Source: an uncultured Rhodospirillaceae bacterium | GTDB lineage: Bacteria > Pseudomonadota > Alphaproteobacteria > UBA8366 | Reading direction: 5' to 3' | DNA length: 60,633 bases | NCBI GenBank assembly: GCA_913043025.1 | Contig: CAJWLM010000015.1 | Location: 1-60,633 of the forward strand | Part shown: positions 12,653-23,459 of the stretch, piece by piece | Layout of the letters: every line of letters starts with the position of its first letter | Position numbering within the stretch: the stretch's first letter is position 1 | The notes under the pieces: generated by a model | The model's database searches: none | What the model saw: the letters and a program-made list of their open reading frames with translations, nothing else | What the model was told of the DNA's origin: nothing | Position numbers and translations under genes: made by a program

Positions 12653-14686
12653 TTATGACTGCAGTGGTTGTGTTGCACTCTTTAACCATTGAGCTGTTTC
12701 GGAGTCTACCATTGGCTCAATCAATTGACGCACTACCGAATGGTAATTGTCCAGCCATTCTATTTCACTCGATGTGAGCAATGATAGTTCTACCAGACGT
12801 GTATCTATTGGGACACATGTCAGAGTATCGAAACCTAGCCATGCTCCCACACCGCACCCATTTTCATCACGATTGCAGACTACGACAAGGTTTTCAATTC
12901 TCACGCCAAACTCACCAGACTTATAAAATCCAGGTTCATTAGAAATGATCATGCCAGCTTCAAGTGGTACTCCACCAGATACTTTAGAAATCCGGTGAGG
13001 ACCTTCATGAACGCATAAATAGGAACCAACCCCATGGCCAGTTCCATGATCGTAATCTAGCCCTACCTTCCACAACGGTAACCGCCCAAGAATATCAAGC
13101 TGGCTTCCGCGGGTACCGACAGGAAACTCAGCCGAAGCAACGGCAATATGCCCTTTCAAGACCCTCGTAAAACGATCTCTCTTTTCACAAGACGGTCTGC
13201 CGCCATCTGAACCCTCTATATAAACAGTACGAGTTACATCAGTAGTACCATCTAAATATTGGGCGCCGGAGTCAATCAAATACAAATCACCGGGCTCAAG
13301 GAGTTTGTTAGTTTGCGGTGTCACATCGTAGTGGACGATTGCGGCGTTAGCACCCGCACCAGATATTGTTCTGAAGCTAAGATCGCGAATCAAGTCGCAA
13401 CGAGACCGGCATTCTTTTAATTTCTCACAGGCACTGATTTCCGAAACTTCCCCCCTAGGTGCCATTTTGTCGAGCCAGGCCAAAAAATTAACCATTGCAA
13501 CACCATCTCGGATATGGGCCGCACGCGAGCCGCTTACTTCAATATTGTTTTTGCAAGCCTTAGGCAGCGAACAAGGGTCGTTCCCCTTAATTACACGTAC
13601 CCCGGAATTCTGCAGGACAGACACCAAGTAAGCGGGTGCTACGGTTTTGTCTACAACGACCGTTTCGAGCTTAACTCCGATTTCCTGAAGAAAGTGTCCA
13701 ATACGGCCGATATCATCGATAATAATTTCTTTGCGTAATGTCTCCGCCACTTCCGGCAGTAATTTTCTTTTATCGATAAACCAATGTACATCTTCATTTG
13801 CAAAGATAACTAAAAAAGAGAGGGCAAGCGGTGTATTAGGTACATCGCCACCACGTATGTTTAGCATCCAAGCTATCGAATCTGGGCTTGTAATCAGCGC
13901 AGCATCCTGATTTGCTTGTAACAAGCCGCTCGAAATAAACCTACGCTTCTCTCGTGACGATTTTCCAGCAAAACGGATGTCGTGGTTGGTGACAGGGGCT
14001 AAAGGTGGTGCCGGTTGATTATCCCAGACTGCATCGATCGGATTCTTTTCGACCGAAACAAATTCGGCGCCTATCTCAATAAGCTTCTGCTGATAATTAT
14101 CCCGTGTTGTATCGGTTATTAACCAAGAATCAAAAGCCAACCGAGAACCTTTTCTGAGATTATTAGCTGACCAAGTCCACGGGCTCATTTTGGATATGTT
14201 AAAAATATCATATATCAAAGGATCAACCTGATTACCTATTTGCAGAGTATAACGCCCATCTACAAAGATCGCTGCTTTATCGATTAGAACCACAGCCACA
14301 CCGGCTGAACCGGAAAACCCAGTTAACCATCTGAGCCTCTCACTATGCACCGGCACCGATTCGCCCATAAATGCGTCGGCACGAGGCACAACGAAGCCGT
14401 CGAATTCTGAAGCCCGAAGTCTTTCACGTAGCTTCGCAACCCGATCTTTAGGCGCTGGCCCTGCGTTGAACTCGGATTCGATATGAGCAGCTAACTCGTC
14501 CCGAGCAGATACTAATACGTTTTTCAATGAGGAACTTGCATTCGGCGCGATCAGCTCAACCCAATCGCATTCCGCTAGTTGGTCAGGCGTAGCGGCTATC
14601 CCAGCAAGAAAGCCTTTAAGCGCAGAAGAATCTATCTCTAGACCAGACTTGCGAACTGCTTCAATTGCTATTTTTAATTTTGACAT
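12653..14686 (-). CDS. pepP: Xaa-Pro aminopeptidase (M24B) with N-terminal extension
   Basis: This metallopeptidase removes N-terminal residues preceding proline. It has two creatinase N-terminal-like domains (first begins KLRERLRASEFDGFVVPRADAFMGE near residue 85) and a pita-bread M24 domain with the metal ligands in YLIDSGAQYLDGTTDVTRT, DYDHGTGHGVG, ISNEPGFY and GVRIENL. At 677 residues it is about 75 longer than usual because of an N-terminal segment (residues 1-75) without recognisable domain, starting MSKLKIAIEAVRKSGLEIDS. The start is credible: its ATG follows the prmA TGA directly with no gap, indicating coupled translation from the upstream gene. Confidence 0.9.
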   Translation of the reverse strand: MSKLKIAIEAVRKSGLEIDSSALKGFLAGIAATPDQLAECDWVELIAPNASSSLKNVLVSARDELAAHIESEFNAGPAPKDRVAKLRERLRASEFDGFVVPRADAFMGESVPVHSERLRWLTGFSGSAGVAVVLIDKAAIFVDGRYTLQIGNQVDPLIYDIFNISKMSPWTWSANNLRKGSRLAFDSWLITDTTRDNYQQKLIEIGAEFVSVEKNPIDAVWDNQPAPPLAPVTNHDIRFAGKSSREKRRFISSGLLQANQDAALITSPDSIAWMLNIRGGDVPNTPLALSFLVIFANEDVHWFIDKRKLLPEVAETLRKEIIIDDIGRIGHFLQEIGVKLETVVVDKTVAPAYLVSVLQNSGVRVIKGNDPCSLPKACKNNIEVSGSRAAHIRDGVAMVNFLAWLDKMAPRGEVSEISACEKLKECRSRCDLIRDLSFRTISGAGANAAIVHYDVTPQTNKLLEPGDLYLIDSGAQYLDGTTDVTRTVYIEGSDGGRPSCEKRDRFTRVLKGHIAVASAEFPVGTRGSQLDILGRLPLWKVGLDYDHGTGHGVGSYLCVHEGPHRISKVSGGVPLEAGMIISNEPGFYKSGEFGVRIENLVVVCNRDENGCGVGAWLGFDTLTCVPIDTRLVELSLLTSSEIEWLDNYHSVVRQLIEPMVDSETAQWLKSATQPLQS

Positions 14687-15586
14687 TCATGCCTTCCGCG
14701 CGAGAACACCTTCTGGTCTTTTAAGAAGTAAGGTGACCCAATCACCTAGTCGATAGGTTTTTACCAATAATAGCCCGTGTCCACGATAAGCATTCAAAAC
14801 CGCTGATCTTTGATGGGACAAGAGGCCAGAGAGCACAATAAAACCCGACCTTTCGATGTGTCCGGCTAAATTTGCCGCCAATTTAATTAAAGGCCCCGAT
14901 AAGATATTGGCAATAATTAGGTCGAACGGTCCTGCTTGCGCAGCCCACCGTCCTGCTAAACCATTACTTTCCTTCACAGTCACGTAGGCATGAACCCCAT
15001 TCATACGTGCATTAGCACGAGTGACTTTTACAGCCTCAGGATCAATGTCCACCGCCATTATTTTTTTTGTCCAGTTTTTTGCTGCTGCAATAGACAAAAT
15101 ACCCGAGCCGCATCCGAGATCAAGAATTCTTTTAGGGCGAAAATTTCGAGCTAATCTCGATAACATTAGGAGACAACCAGCGGTACTCTCGTGCTCGCCG
15201 CTACCAAAAGCTGTTGCCGCATCAAGCCAAATTACTTTGTCATTTGCCGGAACTGTACCCTTATAGTGGGTTGGACAAATATAAAATTTCCCTAGGCGTT
15301 TCGGCTCAAAAGATGCACGGTTTTCCGCCAACCAATCTGTTTCAGGTAGTGGCTCACAAATTATATTGGGCTCATTAACCCCTGCAGCAGCTGCTGCAAT
15401 GGCTATCGCAGCAGTAAGGCTTGTTCTGTCGGGTATGGTTGCCGAGTAAGAGACCAACTGCCAACAGTCACTACCCTTCATCTCAAAACTACTGGTAGCG
15501 ATTGAGAAGGATTTCAGGGCCCCCTCGAAAATATATGCGGTAGCCCGCGGTATCACTAATTCAATTTTCCAAAAAGTCTGCTTCAC
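14687..15586 (-). CDS. prmA: Ribosomal protein L11 methyltransferase
   Basis: PrmA uses SAM to methylate lysines and the N-terminus of ribosomal protein L11. The SAM-binding motif I is ILDLGCGSGILSIAAAK near residue 155, preceded by the substrate-domain linker and the family-typical stretch IWLDAATAFGSGEHEST. The motif IIANILSGPLIKLA near 220 matches the N(I/P)L-type catalytic motif of PrmA. Length is 299. It is followed immediately by the aminopeptidase gene on the same strand, and separated from the uvrD-like gene upstream by 223 bases. Confidence 0.94.
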   Translation of the reverse strand: MKQTFWKIELVIPRATAYIFEGALKSFSIATSSFEMKGSDCWQLVSYSATIPDRTSLTAAIAIAAAAAGVNEPNIICEPLPETDWLAENRASFEPKRLGKFYICPTHYKGTVPANDKVIWLDAATAFGSGEHESTAGCLLMLSRLARNFRPKRILDLGCGSGILSIAAAKNWTKKIMAVDIDPEAVKVTRANARMNGVHAYVTVKESNGLAGRWAAQAGPFDLIIANILSGPLIKLAANLAGHIERSGFIVLSGLLSHQRSAVLNAYRGHGLLLVKTYRLGDWVTLLLKRPEGVLARKA

Positions 15587-15663
15587 GATGCAATATCCGC
15601 CTTTCTAGAAATCTGATCCTGTTCAAAAAGGTTTGGAGTTAATGAACAAACAACTGCGCGTGT

Positions 15664-15685
15664 AAAAAATCCGAAATTAATTTCG
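15664..15685 (-). terminator. Possible intrinsic terminator downstream of uvrD
   Basis: On the minus strand the palindrome CGAAATTAATTTCG (15672-15685) is followed by GATTTTTT. The stem is short and AT-rich but sits about 125 bases after the uvrD stop and before prmA, a sensible place to end that transcript. The rest of the uvrD-prmA gap shows no gene. Confidence 0.4.
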
Positions 15686-15809
15686 AGAATAACTAGCACT
15701 CTTGTAGTTAGTAAATCCTTACTATGCTTCGAATTGCACCACAAATGACAGAAGTCATCCTGAGGACTTACTCGATACCTTCTTAAACCAAGGCCTGTAT
15801 GAATTTCGG

Positions 15810-18098
15810 CTAGTGTTTTTTTACAAAAGCTGCAATGACCTTTTTTGTACCCGCTCTATCAAATTCAATAGTTAAGTGGTCACCCTCCAAATCTGAAATG
15901 ATGCCCATCCCAAACTTCTGGTGAAAACACCGATCACCCTTACTAAAATTATCGCTACTTTCCTGCTTGTTATTCACATCTACATCGATCAACGGTAATC
16001 CAGGGCCACGTTTCTGGAACCTCAACCAACCAGGACCACCGGACGGAGTTTCATTGACTGAGGGTCGGGATCCCACTGAATTATCGGCCATATCAAGTCC
16101 ATTGCCGTATTGTACTTTCTCACATTCCATCTCAATATGCTCTTGGGGTAACTCTTTAATAAAACGAGACGGAATAGCGCTATGCCATTGATTATGTATG
16201 CGTCTATTGGCGGTGAAACTTATCCACAGATTTTTCTTTGCGCGAGTGATTCCAACGTAAGCAAGACGCCGTTCCTCTTCCAATCCAGCCAATCCATCTT
16301 GATCCAAAGATCGCTGATGTGGAAAGAGCCCTTCTTCCCAGCCAGGCAAAAAAACACTGTCGAACTCCAGACCCTTAGCACTGTGAAGGGTCATAAGATT
16401 AACCATGTCATCTTCCGAGTTATCAGAATTATCCATAACAAGGCTCACGTGCTCTAAAAAGTTTGCAAGTGAGTCGTAATCTTCTAACGCCGCGATCAAC
16501 TCCTTGAGGTTTTCTAACTTTCCCGGAGCTTCTGGCTTCTTACTATTTTTCCAAAATTCAGTATAACCAGATTCATCTAATACAATCTCAGTTAGTTCAA
16601 TGTGAGGTAAATTTTCTGCCATTGCACGCCATCGATCTATATTGTCGATGAATCGCCTCAGAGCATTCCGCGAAGAGGGCTTAAGTTCATCAGATTCAAC
16701 GAGCTTTGTTGATGCTAAATAAAGAGAGACTTTGAGATGGCGTGCAAGGCTGTGCACTGCTTGCACTGTTGCCGTTCCAATTCCACGAGCTGGCTTGTTC
16801 ACAATCCGTTCAAAAGCAAGATCATCGTCCTGCATGTTAATAACCCGAAGATAGGCGATCGCGTCTCTTATTTCCTCACGTTCATAAAAGCGCGGACCCC
16901 CGATCACGCGATATGGTACTCCGAGCGTTATGAAACGTTCCTCAAACTCGCGAGTCTGAAAGCCAGCACGAACTAAAATTGCTATCTCGTTAAGATGATG
17001 TTTTTTTCGTTGCAGTGCTTCTACTTCGTCCGCTATCGAACGCGCCTCTTCCTCTCCATCCCAAAGGCCCTGTATTTTAACTTTTTCTCCGTGTTTAGCT
17101 TCAGTCCATAGCGTCTTACCAAGGCGGCTTTTGTTATTTGTGATAAGCTCTGATGCTGTCCCAAGGATATGCGATGTGGATCGATAGTTTTGCTCAAGAC
17201 GTATAACTTTTGCGCCTGAGAAATCAGTCTCAAACTTCAAAATGTTTCCCACCTCAGCACCACGCCAACCATAAATCGATTGGTCATCATCACCGACACA
17301 GCAAATATTCCTATGTTTTTGAGCCAAAAGCCTTAGCCATAAATACTGTGATACATTAGTGTCTTGATATTCATCCACTAAGATAAAACGGAATAAATTT
17401 TGGTACTTGGTTAAAACTTCAGGCGACCGGTTGAATATGGTTAAGCAATGCAGTAGCAAATCTCCGAAATCCACAGCATTCAAAATTTGTAAACGGTCCT
17501 GATATTGTGCGTATATCTCTATTGCACGTCCATCAGCCAGCTCGCCTGCTTCACCTGAACCGACTTTCTCCGGAGGAAGGCCTTTATCTTTCCATCGCTG
17601 GATCGCGTTCGTCAATACACGAGCAGGCCATCGTTTATCATCAATGTTTTGAGCCTTAAGGATTTGTTTAAGTAATCTGATTTGATCGTCGCTATCTAAG
17701 ATTGTGAAGTTTGTCTTGAGCCCCACAAGTTCAGCATGCTTACGCAGAATTCGCACTCCAAGTGAGTGAAAAGTACCAAGCCAAAGCCCATCAACCGCGC
17801 GCCCAATCAAGTTTGCCAACCGCCTTTTCATTTCTCGGGCGGCTTTATTGGTAAATGTCACAGCAAGCACCTGATATGGGCTAGCACGACCCTTGCTAAG
17901 GATATGTGCAAGACGTGTTGTAAGAACACGCGTTTTGCCAGTGCCAGCGCCAGCCAGCACAAGCACTGGACCGTCTATTGCAGCGACCGCCTGTCCCTGC
18001 TCCTCATTAAGGCCAGTCAAAAAATCAATTTGGTGTTGTTTCTGGATGCCACCCGAGTGCGGATGATCTAAGGGGTCGTAGTCTAATGGTTCAGTCAT
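15810..18098 (-). CDS. uvrD: ATP-dependent DNA helicase UvrD/PcrA
   Basis: A superfamily 1A 3'-5' helicase for nucleotide excision and mismatch repair. Motifs in order: the Q motif LNEEQGQAV, Walker A VLAGAGTGKTRVL (near 50), Ia VTFTNKAAREMK, II FILVDEYQDTN, III VGDDDQSIYGWRGA, IV IRLEQNYRST, V VNLMTLHSAKGLEFDSVFLPG, VI EERRLAYVGITRAKK. A Tudor-like C-terminal domain (FSKGDRCFHQKFGMGII...) ends the protein, as in PcrA/UvrD. The 762-residue length is normal. It is monocistronic or the end of a short unit; the thioesterase gene lies 76 bases upstream. Confidence 0.95.
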   Translation of the reverse strand: MTEPLDYDPLDHPHSGGIQKQHQIDFLTGLNEEQGQAVAAIDGPVLVLAGAGTGKTRVLTTRLAHILSKGRASPYQVLAVTFTNKAAREMKRRLANLIGRAVDGLWLGTFHSLGVRILRKHAELVGLKTNFTILDSDDQIRLLKQILKAQNIDDKRWPARVLTNAIQRWKDKGLPPEKVGSGEAGELADGRAIEIYAQYQDRLQILNAVDFGDLLLHCLTIFNRSPEVLTKYQNLFRFILVDEYQDTNVSQYLWLRLLAQKHRNICCVGDDDQSIYGWRGAEVGNILKFETDFSGAKVIRLEQNYRSTSHILGTASELITNNKSRLGKTLWTEAKHGEKVKIQGLWDGEEEARSIADEVEALQRKKHHLNEIAILVRAGFQTREFEERFITLGVPYRVIGGPRFYEREEIRDAIAYLRVINMQDDDLAFERIVNKPARGIGTATVQAVHSLARHLKVSLYLASTKLVESDELKPSSRNALRRFIDNIDRWRAMAENLPHIELTEIVLDESGYTEFWKNSKKPEAPGKLENLKELIAALEDYDSLANFLEHVSLVMDNSDNSEDDMVNLMTLHSAKGLEFDSVFLPGWEEGLFPHQRSLDQDGLAGLEEERRLAYVGITRAKKNLWISFTANRRIHNQWHSAIPSRFIKELPQEHIEMECEKVQYGNGLDMADNSVGSRPSVNETPSGGPGWLRFQKRGPGLPLIDVDVNNKQESSDNFSKGDRCFHQKFGMGIISDLEGDHLTIEFDRAGTKKVIAAFVKKH

Positions 18099-18174
18099 CG
18101 GAGAATGCGGTAGGTCGGCGAAATGGATTGATTATGCCCTGTCATTTATTAGATACTCACCGATCAATGCTAAC

Positions 18175-18675
18175 TTATTTCTGCCTAATGCCAATAGTTC
18201 GGCCCACCAATTGTGGACAATCCAAAGATTTGTGCATTTCGCATACGTTACTAACCCTGGCCTGAATATCGGGCGCCATTGGTGCTATTCTTCGCGTTTC
18301 CATGTTCATATGCATAGAAAGAACCTCGTTGGTAGCAGCTAAAAATGATTCCTCGGCGTGATACATCTCATGAAAATAATGCAGCGCTTTGTTACTGCAA
18401 TCAATTAGCCGCGTTTCAATACAAAATGCTTCCCCTAGTCTCAATTCACGTTTGTACGATACATTCATATCAACCGCAAAAGTAGATACCTTGTTCTTAA
18501 GTTTGTAGTCACTAGAGAGACCTACAAAGTTAAATAACGCGTCGGTGGCGAAATCGAAGGCTAGAACGTAATATGCAACGTTCATGTGATTATTGTCATC
18601 AATCCATTCTTTTTGAACAGTACCACTATATGAGTTGAGAGGCGTAGGTACTGTATTAAAATCCTTTATTGCCAT
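18175..18675 (-). CDS. Hotdog-fold thioesterase (4HBT family)
   Basis: A 166-residue acyl-CoA thioesterase-like protein. The segment WIDDNNHMNVAYYVLAFDFATD near residues 25-46 carries the N-H-M-N signature of 4-hydroxybenzoyl-CoA thioesterase-like hotdog proteins, with the central helix after it and the YKRELRLGEAFCIETRL strand pair later. It resembles carnitine/betainyl-CoA thioesterases associated with alphaproteobacterial carnitine breakdown, but none of those genes is nearby, so the substrate stays open. It lies 45 bases after metH on the same strand and could be co-transcribed with the methionine operon. Confidence 0.8.
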   Translation of the reverse strand: MAIKDFNTVPTPLNSYSGTVQKEWIDDNNHMNVAYYVLAFDFATDALFNFVGLSSDYKLKNKVSTFAVDMNVSYKRELRLGEAFCIETRLIDCSNKALHYFHEMYHAEESFLAATNEVLSMHMNMETRRIAPMAPDIQARVSNVCEMHKSLDCPQLVGRTIGIRQK

Positions 18676-18720
18676 CTGATATTGCCCTTGGAGTATTGTC
18701 GGATCACAGCGGTTTTATCG

Positions 18721-21700
18721 TTAAATAGCATAACCGAGATTGGGTGCCAGGAAACGTTCTGCATCAATACGAGATAATCTCCGCCGCTTCGCATAATCTA
18801 GCACTTGATCTTCTCCTATTTTGCCAATACCAAAATATCGTGCCTCAGGATGAGCCAAGTAATAGCCAGAGACAGACGCTGCAGGCATCATTGCAAAGCT
18901 TTCTGTGAGACTTACTCCCGCATTTTTTTCTGCATCCAGGAGCCGGAAGAGGCCAGGTTTGTCACTGTGGTCGGGGCAAGCTGGATACCCCGGCGCGGGT
19001 CGGATGCCTCTATACTTCTCGCGAATCAACCCTTCATTGTCTAAGGTTTCATCTGGCGAGTAGCCCCAAAATTCCGTTCTGACTCTTTCGTGCATTCGTT
19101 CGGCAAAAGCCTCGGCTAACCGATCAGCAAGCGCCTTTAATAGGATATCATTGTAGTCATCATGATCAACAGTAAATTGAGCGATTTTTTCTTCTATGCC
19201 AATACCAGCTGTTACTGCAAACCCACCTATATAATCTGCCACTCCCGTGTTTGCTGGCGCGATAAAATCAGCGAGTGAATAATTTGGGCGTCCCGCTCTC
19301 TTTTTCATCTGTTGACGTAAGAAAAAGATTCGTGTGCGTTCATTTTTACGGGCTTCATCGTCATAAACAATCACGTCATCCCCGTCACTATTAGCAGGGA
19401 AAAACCCGATAACGCCTCTAGCCGCGAGCCAGTTTTCCTTAACTATCTTTTCCAGCATTTCGTTTGCATCACTATACAACCCGCGGGCTACATCCCCCAC
19501 AACCTTATCGTCAAGAATGTCAGGAAAAATTCCAGCTAGTTCCCAGGTTCGGAAGAACGGTGTCCAATCTATCCTTGGGACTAATTCACTGAGATCGTAA
19601 TTCTCAAATGCTTTAAGCCCAAGGAAACTTGGTCGCATACAACCCTCCCAGTCAAGTGCCGGACATTTAGCCCTAGCTTCTGCTAAACTAAAACGTTTGC
19701 TAGCTCGATCATTGCCATTATAATTTTTTAAAGTAGCTTCATTGTCTGCCGCGATCTCAACAAGATACTGCTGTCGCAGAGTCTCGCTTGTGAGGCTAGT
19801 TGCCACCGCTACTGATCGAGACGCATCTAACACGTGCTTCACGGGCCCGCTATATTTAGGTGCAATTTTTACAGCAGTGTGCACCTTTGATGTAGTAGCG
19901 CCTCCAATGAGCAAGGGAACATTCATGCCAGTACGTTCCATCTCTAGCGCTACTCCGGTCATCTCTTCAAGAGACGGAGTGATCAAACCGCTTAGACCGA
20001 TAATATCAACTTGTTCGTCACGAGCAACTTCAAGTATTTTCTGGTAAGGAACCATCACACCAAGATCTAATACCTCAAAGTTGTTACACTGCAAAACAAC
20101 TCCAACTATATTTTTACCTATATCATGCACATCACCTTTAACTGTGGCGAGGAGAATTTTACCCTTTGTCCGTGAATTGGAACCTTCAACTTTTTCCGCA
20201 TCAATGTAGGGTAATAAAAGAGCCACTGATTGCTTCATAACGCGCGCACTCTTCACTACCTGTGGAAGAAACATCTGCCCAGATCCGAACAAGTCACCGA
20301 CTACGTTCATACCCTCCATCAACGGCCCCTCAATCACTTCAATGGGCCGATCATGCTTAAGACGCGCTTCCTCGGTATCTACTTCGATATATTCATTTAC
20401 GCCATTTACCAACGCATGCGTCAAACGCTCGCCAACGGTGCCATCACGCCATGACAAGTCTGCTTTTTTTTCTTTCTTATTGCCCTCAACCTGATCTGCA
20501 ATCTCGAGAATACGATCGGTCGCATCTACATTGCGAGCAAAAATCACATCCTCAATGCGCTCACATAAATCATTTGGTAGATCGGCGTAAACGCCCAATT
20601 GCCCTGCATTAACTATACCCATGTCCATGCCTGCTTCCACTGCGTGGAAAAGAAAAACAGCGTGCATAGCCTGCCGTAAAGGTTCGTTCCCTCGAAACGA
20701 AAAGGATAAATTACTCACACCGCCGCTCACCTTCGCATATGGCAATTGTTTTTTTATGTCTCTAGTTGCTTCTATAAAATCTAGCGCATAACGTGAATGT
20801 TCCTCGATGCCGGTAGCAACGGCAAAAATATTTGGATCAAAAATTATGTCCTCAGGTGGAAATCCAACTAGTTTGGTCAAAATTTTATAAGAGCGTTCAC
20901 AAATCTCGAACTTTCGCTCTCGATTATCAGCCTGCCCCGATTCATCAAAGGCCATCACAACAACCGCAGCTCCAAATCTACGAATCATTCTGGCTTGCTC
21001 AATAAAAGGCTTATCCCCTTCTTTTAAACTGATCGAATTTACTATTCCTTTACCTTGGATACATTTTAAACCGGTTACAATTACATCCCACTTCGAAGAA
21101 TCAACCATGATTGGAATGCGCGAGATATCTGGCTCCGAGGCGATAAGTCGAAGGAATGTTCCCATTGCTTCTTTCGCGTCAAGCATAGCCTCGTCCATAT
21201 TGACATCGACTATCTGTGCACCGTTCTCAACTTGATCACGAGCCACGTCCAACGCTGCTGTATAGTCGCCGTCCATAATGAGTTTTTTAAATCGAGCTGA
21301 TCCTGCAACATTTGTGCGCTCACCAACATTGACAAAGCCTGTAATGTCATCGAGCTGCATGGGCTCAAGGCCTGCCAGAGTGCATACGTGGGGATCTATC
21401 GGAACCTTCCGGGGGGTTATCCCACGTGTCGCTTCAACAATTGCTGAAACATGCTCCGGTGTAGTGCCGCAACACCCACCAACAATATTGACAAGTTCAC
21501 TTTCAGCAAATTCGGCCAAAGCATCAGCCATAAATTCTGGGGTATCGTCATAGGCACCAAATTCATTAGGCAAACCAGCATTGGGATGGACACTAACAAA
21601 GGTATTCGCCATATTCGCTATCTCTTGCACGTGCGGCCTAAGTGCTTCAACGCCAAGCGCACAATTAAAGCCAATGCTCAACGGTTGGGCATGGGCGACG

Positions 21701-22590
21701 GAATGCCAGAAAGCCCCCGCAGTCTGACCAGATAAAGTTCGCCCAGATGCGTCAGTGATCGTGCCGGATATCATGATTGGAAGTCTCGTTCCAAGTCGGT
21801 CAAAAAGCTCTAACACTGCATAGATCGCAGCCTTGCAATTTAAGGTATCAAAAACAGTTTCTATAAAAATGGTATCAGCACCACCATCTATTAGTGCACG
21901 GGTGGAGAGAGAGTAATCACTCACCAATTCGTCAAAATTTATATTTCGAAAGCCAGGATCATTTACATCCGGTGATATTGAGGCTGTTCGACTTGTTGGA
22001 CCGAGCACCCCAGCAACAAACCTTGGATGTGAAGGGTTTTCTCTCAGAGCATCATCGGCAACCTGACGCGCGAGACGTGCGCCTTCGTAGTTAAGCTCAT
22101 AAACAAGCTCCTGCATACCGTAATCTGCTTGAGAAGTACCTGTAGAGTTGAAGGTGTTTGTTTCAATAATGTCTGCACCAACCGCGATAAAATCTCTGTG
22201 GATGTCCGTGATTAAATCCGGTTGCGTCAACGTCAAAAGGTCATTATTTCCTTTTAAGTCCAAGTTCCAATCGGCAAAACGCTCGCCTCGGAAATCCTTC
22301 TCTTCTAATTGGCGCTGCTGAATCATGGTGCCCATAGCACCATCCAAAATAAGTACGCGTTCACGCAGTAACTTGGCTAATTCCTCGCTACGATCAGTTG
22401 GCTCTGCAATCTTTTGCGGATTGAAATTACCTGTGTCCAGCAAGGGCTCTGAGAGAATCTTCTGAGGGACAGCATCACTTGTCGCTTCAGCGACCGCTGA
22501 AATATGCTCTGGTGCAGTGCCGCAACATTCACCAGCAACGCAGTCAGTAGGCTTTACAATTTTTTGCGGATTAAAGTTACCCGTGTTCAT
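18721..22590 (-). CDS. metH: Cobalamin-dependent methionine synthase MetH with unusual N-terminus
   Basis: MetH transfers the methyl group of 5-methyltetrahydrofolate to homocysteine through cobalamin. Domains: homocysteine-binding barrel (from [10 protein letters not shown] near 81; zinc cysteines in GFNCALG and [10 protein letters not shown] near 370), pterin barrel, B12 cap, B12-binding domain with [14 protein letters not shown] (the His is the lower cobalt ligand), and the C-terminal reactivation domain ([12 protein letters not shown] binds SAM). The domain set is complete. The 1289-residue length includes an odd ~67-residue N-terminal extension made of degraded copies of the zinc-site end of its own first domain. 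ATG overlaps the metF stop by one base (TAATG). No other plausible start lies before the first domain. Confidence 0.97.
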   Translation of the reverse strand: MNTGNFNPQKIVKPTDCVAGECCGTAPEHISAVAEATSDAVPQKILSEPLLDTGNFNPQKIAEPTDRSEELAKLLRERVLILDGAMGTMIQQRQLEEKDFRGERFADWNLDLKGNNDLLTLTQPDLITDIHRDFIAVGADIIETNTFNSTGTSQADYGMQELVYELNYEGARLARQVADDALRENPSHPRFVAGVLGPTSRTASISPDVNDPGFRNINFDELVSDYSLSTRALIDGGADTIFIETVFDTLNCKAAIYAVLELFDRLGTRLPIMISGTITDASGRTLSGQTAGAFWHSVAHAQPLSIGFNCALGVEALRPHVQEIANMANTFVSVHPNAGLPNEFGAYDDTPEFMADALAEFAESELVNIVGGCCGTTPEHVSAIVEATRGITPRKVPIDPHVCTLAGLEPMQLDDITGFVNVGERTNVAGSARFKKLIMDGDYTAALDVARDQVENGAQIVDVNMDEAMLDAKEAMGTFLRLIASEPDISRIPIMVDSSKWDVIVTGLKCIQGKGIVNSISLKEGDKPFIEQARMIRRFGAAVVVMAFDESGQADNRERKFEICERSYKILTKLVGFPPEDIIFDPNIFAVATGIEEHSRYALDFIEATRDIKKQLPYAKVSGGVSNLSFSFRGNEPLRQAMHAVFLFHAVEAGMDMGIVNAGQLGVYADLPNDLCERIEDVIFARNVDATDRILEIADQVEGNKKEKKADLSWRDGTVGERLTHALVNGVNEYIEVDTEEARLKHDRPIEVIEGPLMEGMNVVGDLFGSGQMFLPQVVKSARVMKQSVALLLPYIDAEKVEGSNSRTKGKILLATVKGDVHDIGKNIVGVVLQCNNFEVLDLGVMVPYQKILEVARDEQVDIIGLSGLITPSLEEMTGVALEMERTGMNVPLLIGGATTSKVHTAVKIAPKYSGPVKHVLDASRSVAVATSLTSETLRQQYLVEIAADNEATLKNYNGNDRASKRFSLAEARAKCPALDWEGCMRPSFLGLKAFENYDLSELVPRIDWTPFFRTWELAGIFPDILDDKVVGDVARGLYSDANEMLEKIVKENWLAARGVIGFFPANSDGDDVIVYDDEARKNERTRIFFLRQQMKKRAGRPNYSLADFIAPANTGVADYIGGFAVTAGIGIEEKIAQFTVDHDDYNDILLKALADRLAEAFAERMHERVRTEFWGYSPDETLDNEGLIREKYRGIRPAPGYPACPDHSDKPGLFRLLDAEKNAGVSLTESFAMMPAASVSGYYLAHPEARYFGIGKIGEDQVLDYAKRRRLSRIDAERFLAPNLGYAI
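22391..22588 (-). repeat. Direct repeats at the metH 5' end, including a copy of metH's own zinc-site region
   Basis: Two imperfect direct repeats of about 48 bases (22391-22438 and 22541-22588), 150 bases apart, both encode TGNFNPQKI followed by PTD. Between them, 22476-22536 matches metH's own homocysteine-domain end at 21423-21483: I count 50 of 61 bases identical, ten of eleven differences being transitions. The encoded copy reads [17 protein letters not shown] against [17 protein letters not shown]. The copy is in frame (offset 1053 bases). Confidence 0.85.
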
Positions 22591-23459
22591 TATCTGATCT
22601 CGCCCGCCGGTTCGTTATTGCATCCAAGATTATGACAAATTTCGAGTGTTAGGTCGGCCTGGTTTAAAGTGTAAAAGTGAAACTGCTCAACACCGCCAGA
22701 TTTGAGATCCTGACAAAGTTTTGTAGCTATGTCAGCGGCAATTGCTTTACGTGATTCTACATCATCATCCAGACCAACAAATCGTTCAGCTAACCACAAC
22801 GGAACTTCGGTTCCACACTTTGCGGCAAAGGACTTTATACGAGCCAAATTAAAAACTGGAATAATGCCTGGGATTATTGGAATTGAAATACCTGCAGCCG
22901 CGACTTTATCTCGATAACGGAAGTAGTGTTCGGGGTTAAAGAAAAACTGGGTTATTGCCTGTTTTGCACCGGCCTCTGTTTTCCGTTTAAGCATTTCTAT
23001 ATCCGCAGCTGGTGACGGGGACTCCGGGTGCGTTTCAGGATAAGCTGCCACAGTTATTAAGAAATCACCGATACCCTTTATTCCTGCCGTCAATGCGGCA
23101 GCATTTTCATATCCCCTCGGATGCGGTTTATAACATCCGCCTGAGCCATCGGGTGGATCGCCTCTCAACGCTACGATATGTCGAACACCTACCTCCCAAT
23201 ATCCTCGAATTACCGTATTTACCTCTTCAACCGTTGCCCCCACACAAGTTAAGTGCGCCGCAGGTTCAAGCCCAGTCATTTCTTGCAAATGCTTAACTGT
23301 TGCGTGAGTTCTATCCCGTGTGCTTCCTCCCGCCCCGTATGTTATTGAGACAAATTTCGGTTTTAAGGGGGCTAACAGGCTTACCGCTTTCCAAAGACTT
23401 TTCTGCATTTTTTCTGATTCCGGCGGGAAAAATTCAAAACTTACATTGATCTTGCTCAT
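22590..23459 (-). CDS. metF: Methylenetetrahydrofolate reductase MetF
   Basis: MetF is the FAD-dependent TIM-barrel enzyme that makes 5-methyl-THF, the methyl donor for MetH. The start [14 protein letters not shown] holds the conserved active-site Glu; [16 protein letters not shown] and [10 protein letters not shown] are MTHFR signatures, with the folate-binding [16 protein letters not shown] near 190. ATG 23459 is chosen (289 residues) because AAGGGA lies just upstream and it overlaps the previous stop by four bases; the longer frame from 23504 would add a cysteine-rich leader with no homology to the family. The stop overlaps the metH start, so the C1-transfer pair is coupled. Confidence 0.95.
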   Translation of the reverse strand: MSKINVSFEFFPPESEKMQKSLWKAVSLLAPLKPKFVSITYGAGGSTRDRTHATVKHLQEMTGLEPAAHLTCVGATVEEVNTVIRGYWEVGVRHIVALRGDPPDGSGGCYKPHPRGYENAAALTAGIKGIGDFLITVAAYPETHPESPSPAADIEMLKRKTEAGAKQAITQFFFNPEHYFRYRDKVAAAGISIPIIPGIIPVFNLARIKSFAAKCGTEVPLWLAERFVGLDDDVESRKAIAADIATKLCQDLKSGGVEQFHFYTLNQADLTLEICHNLGCNNEPAGEIR

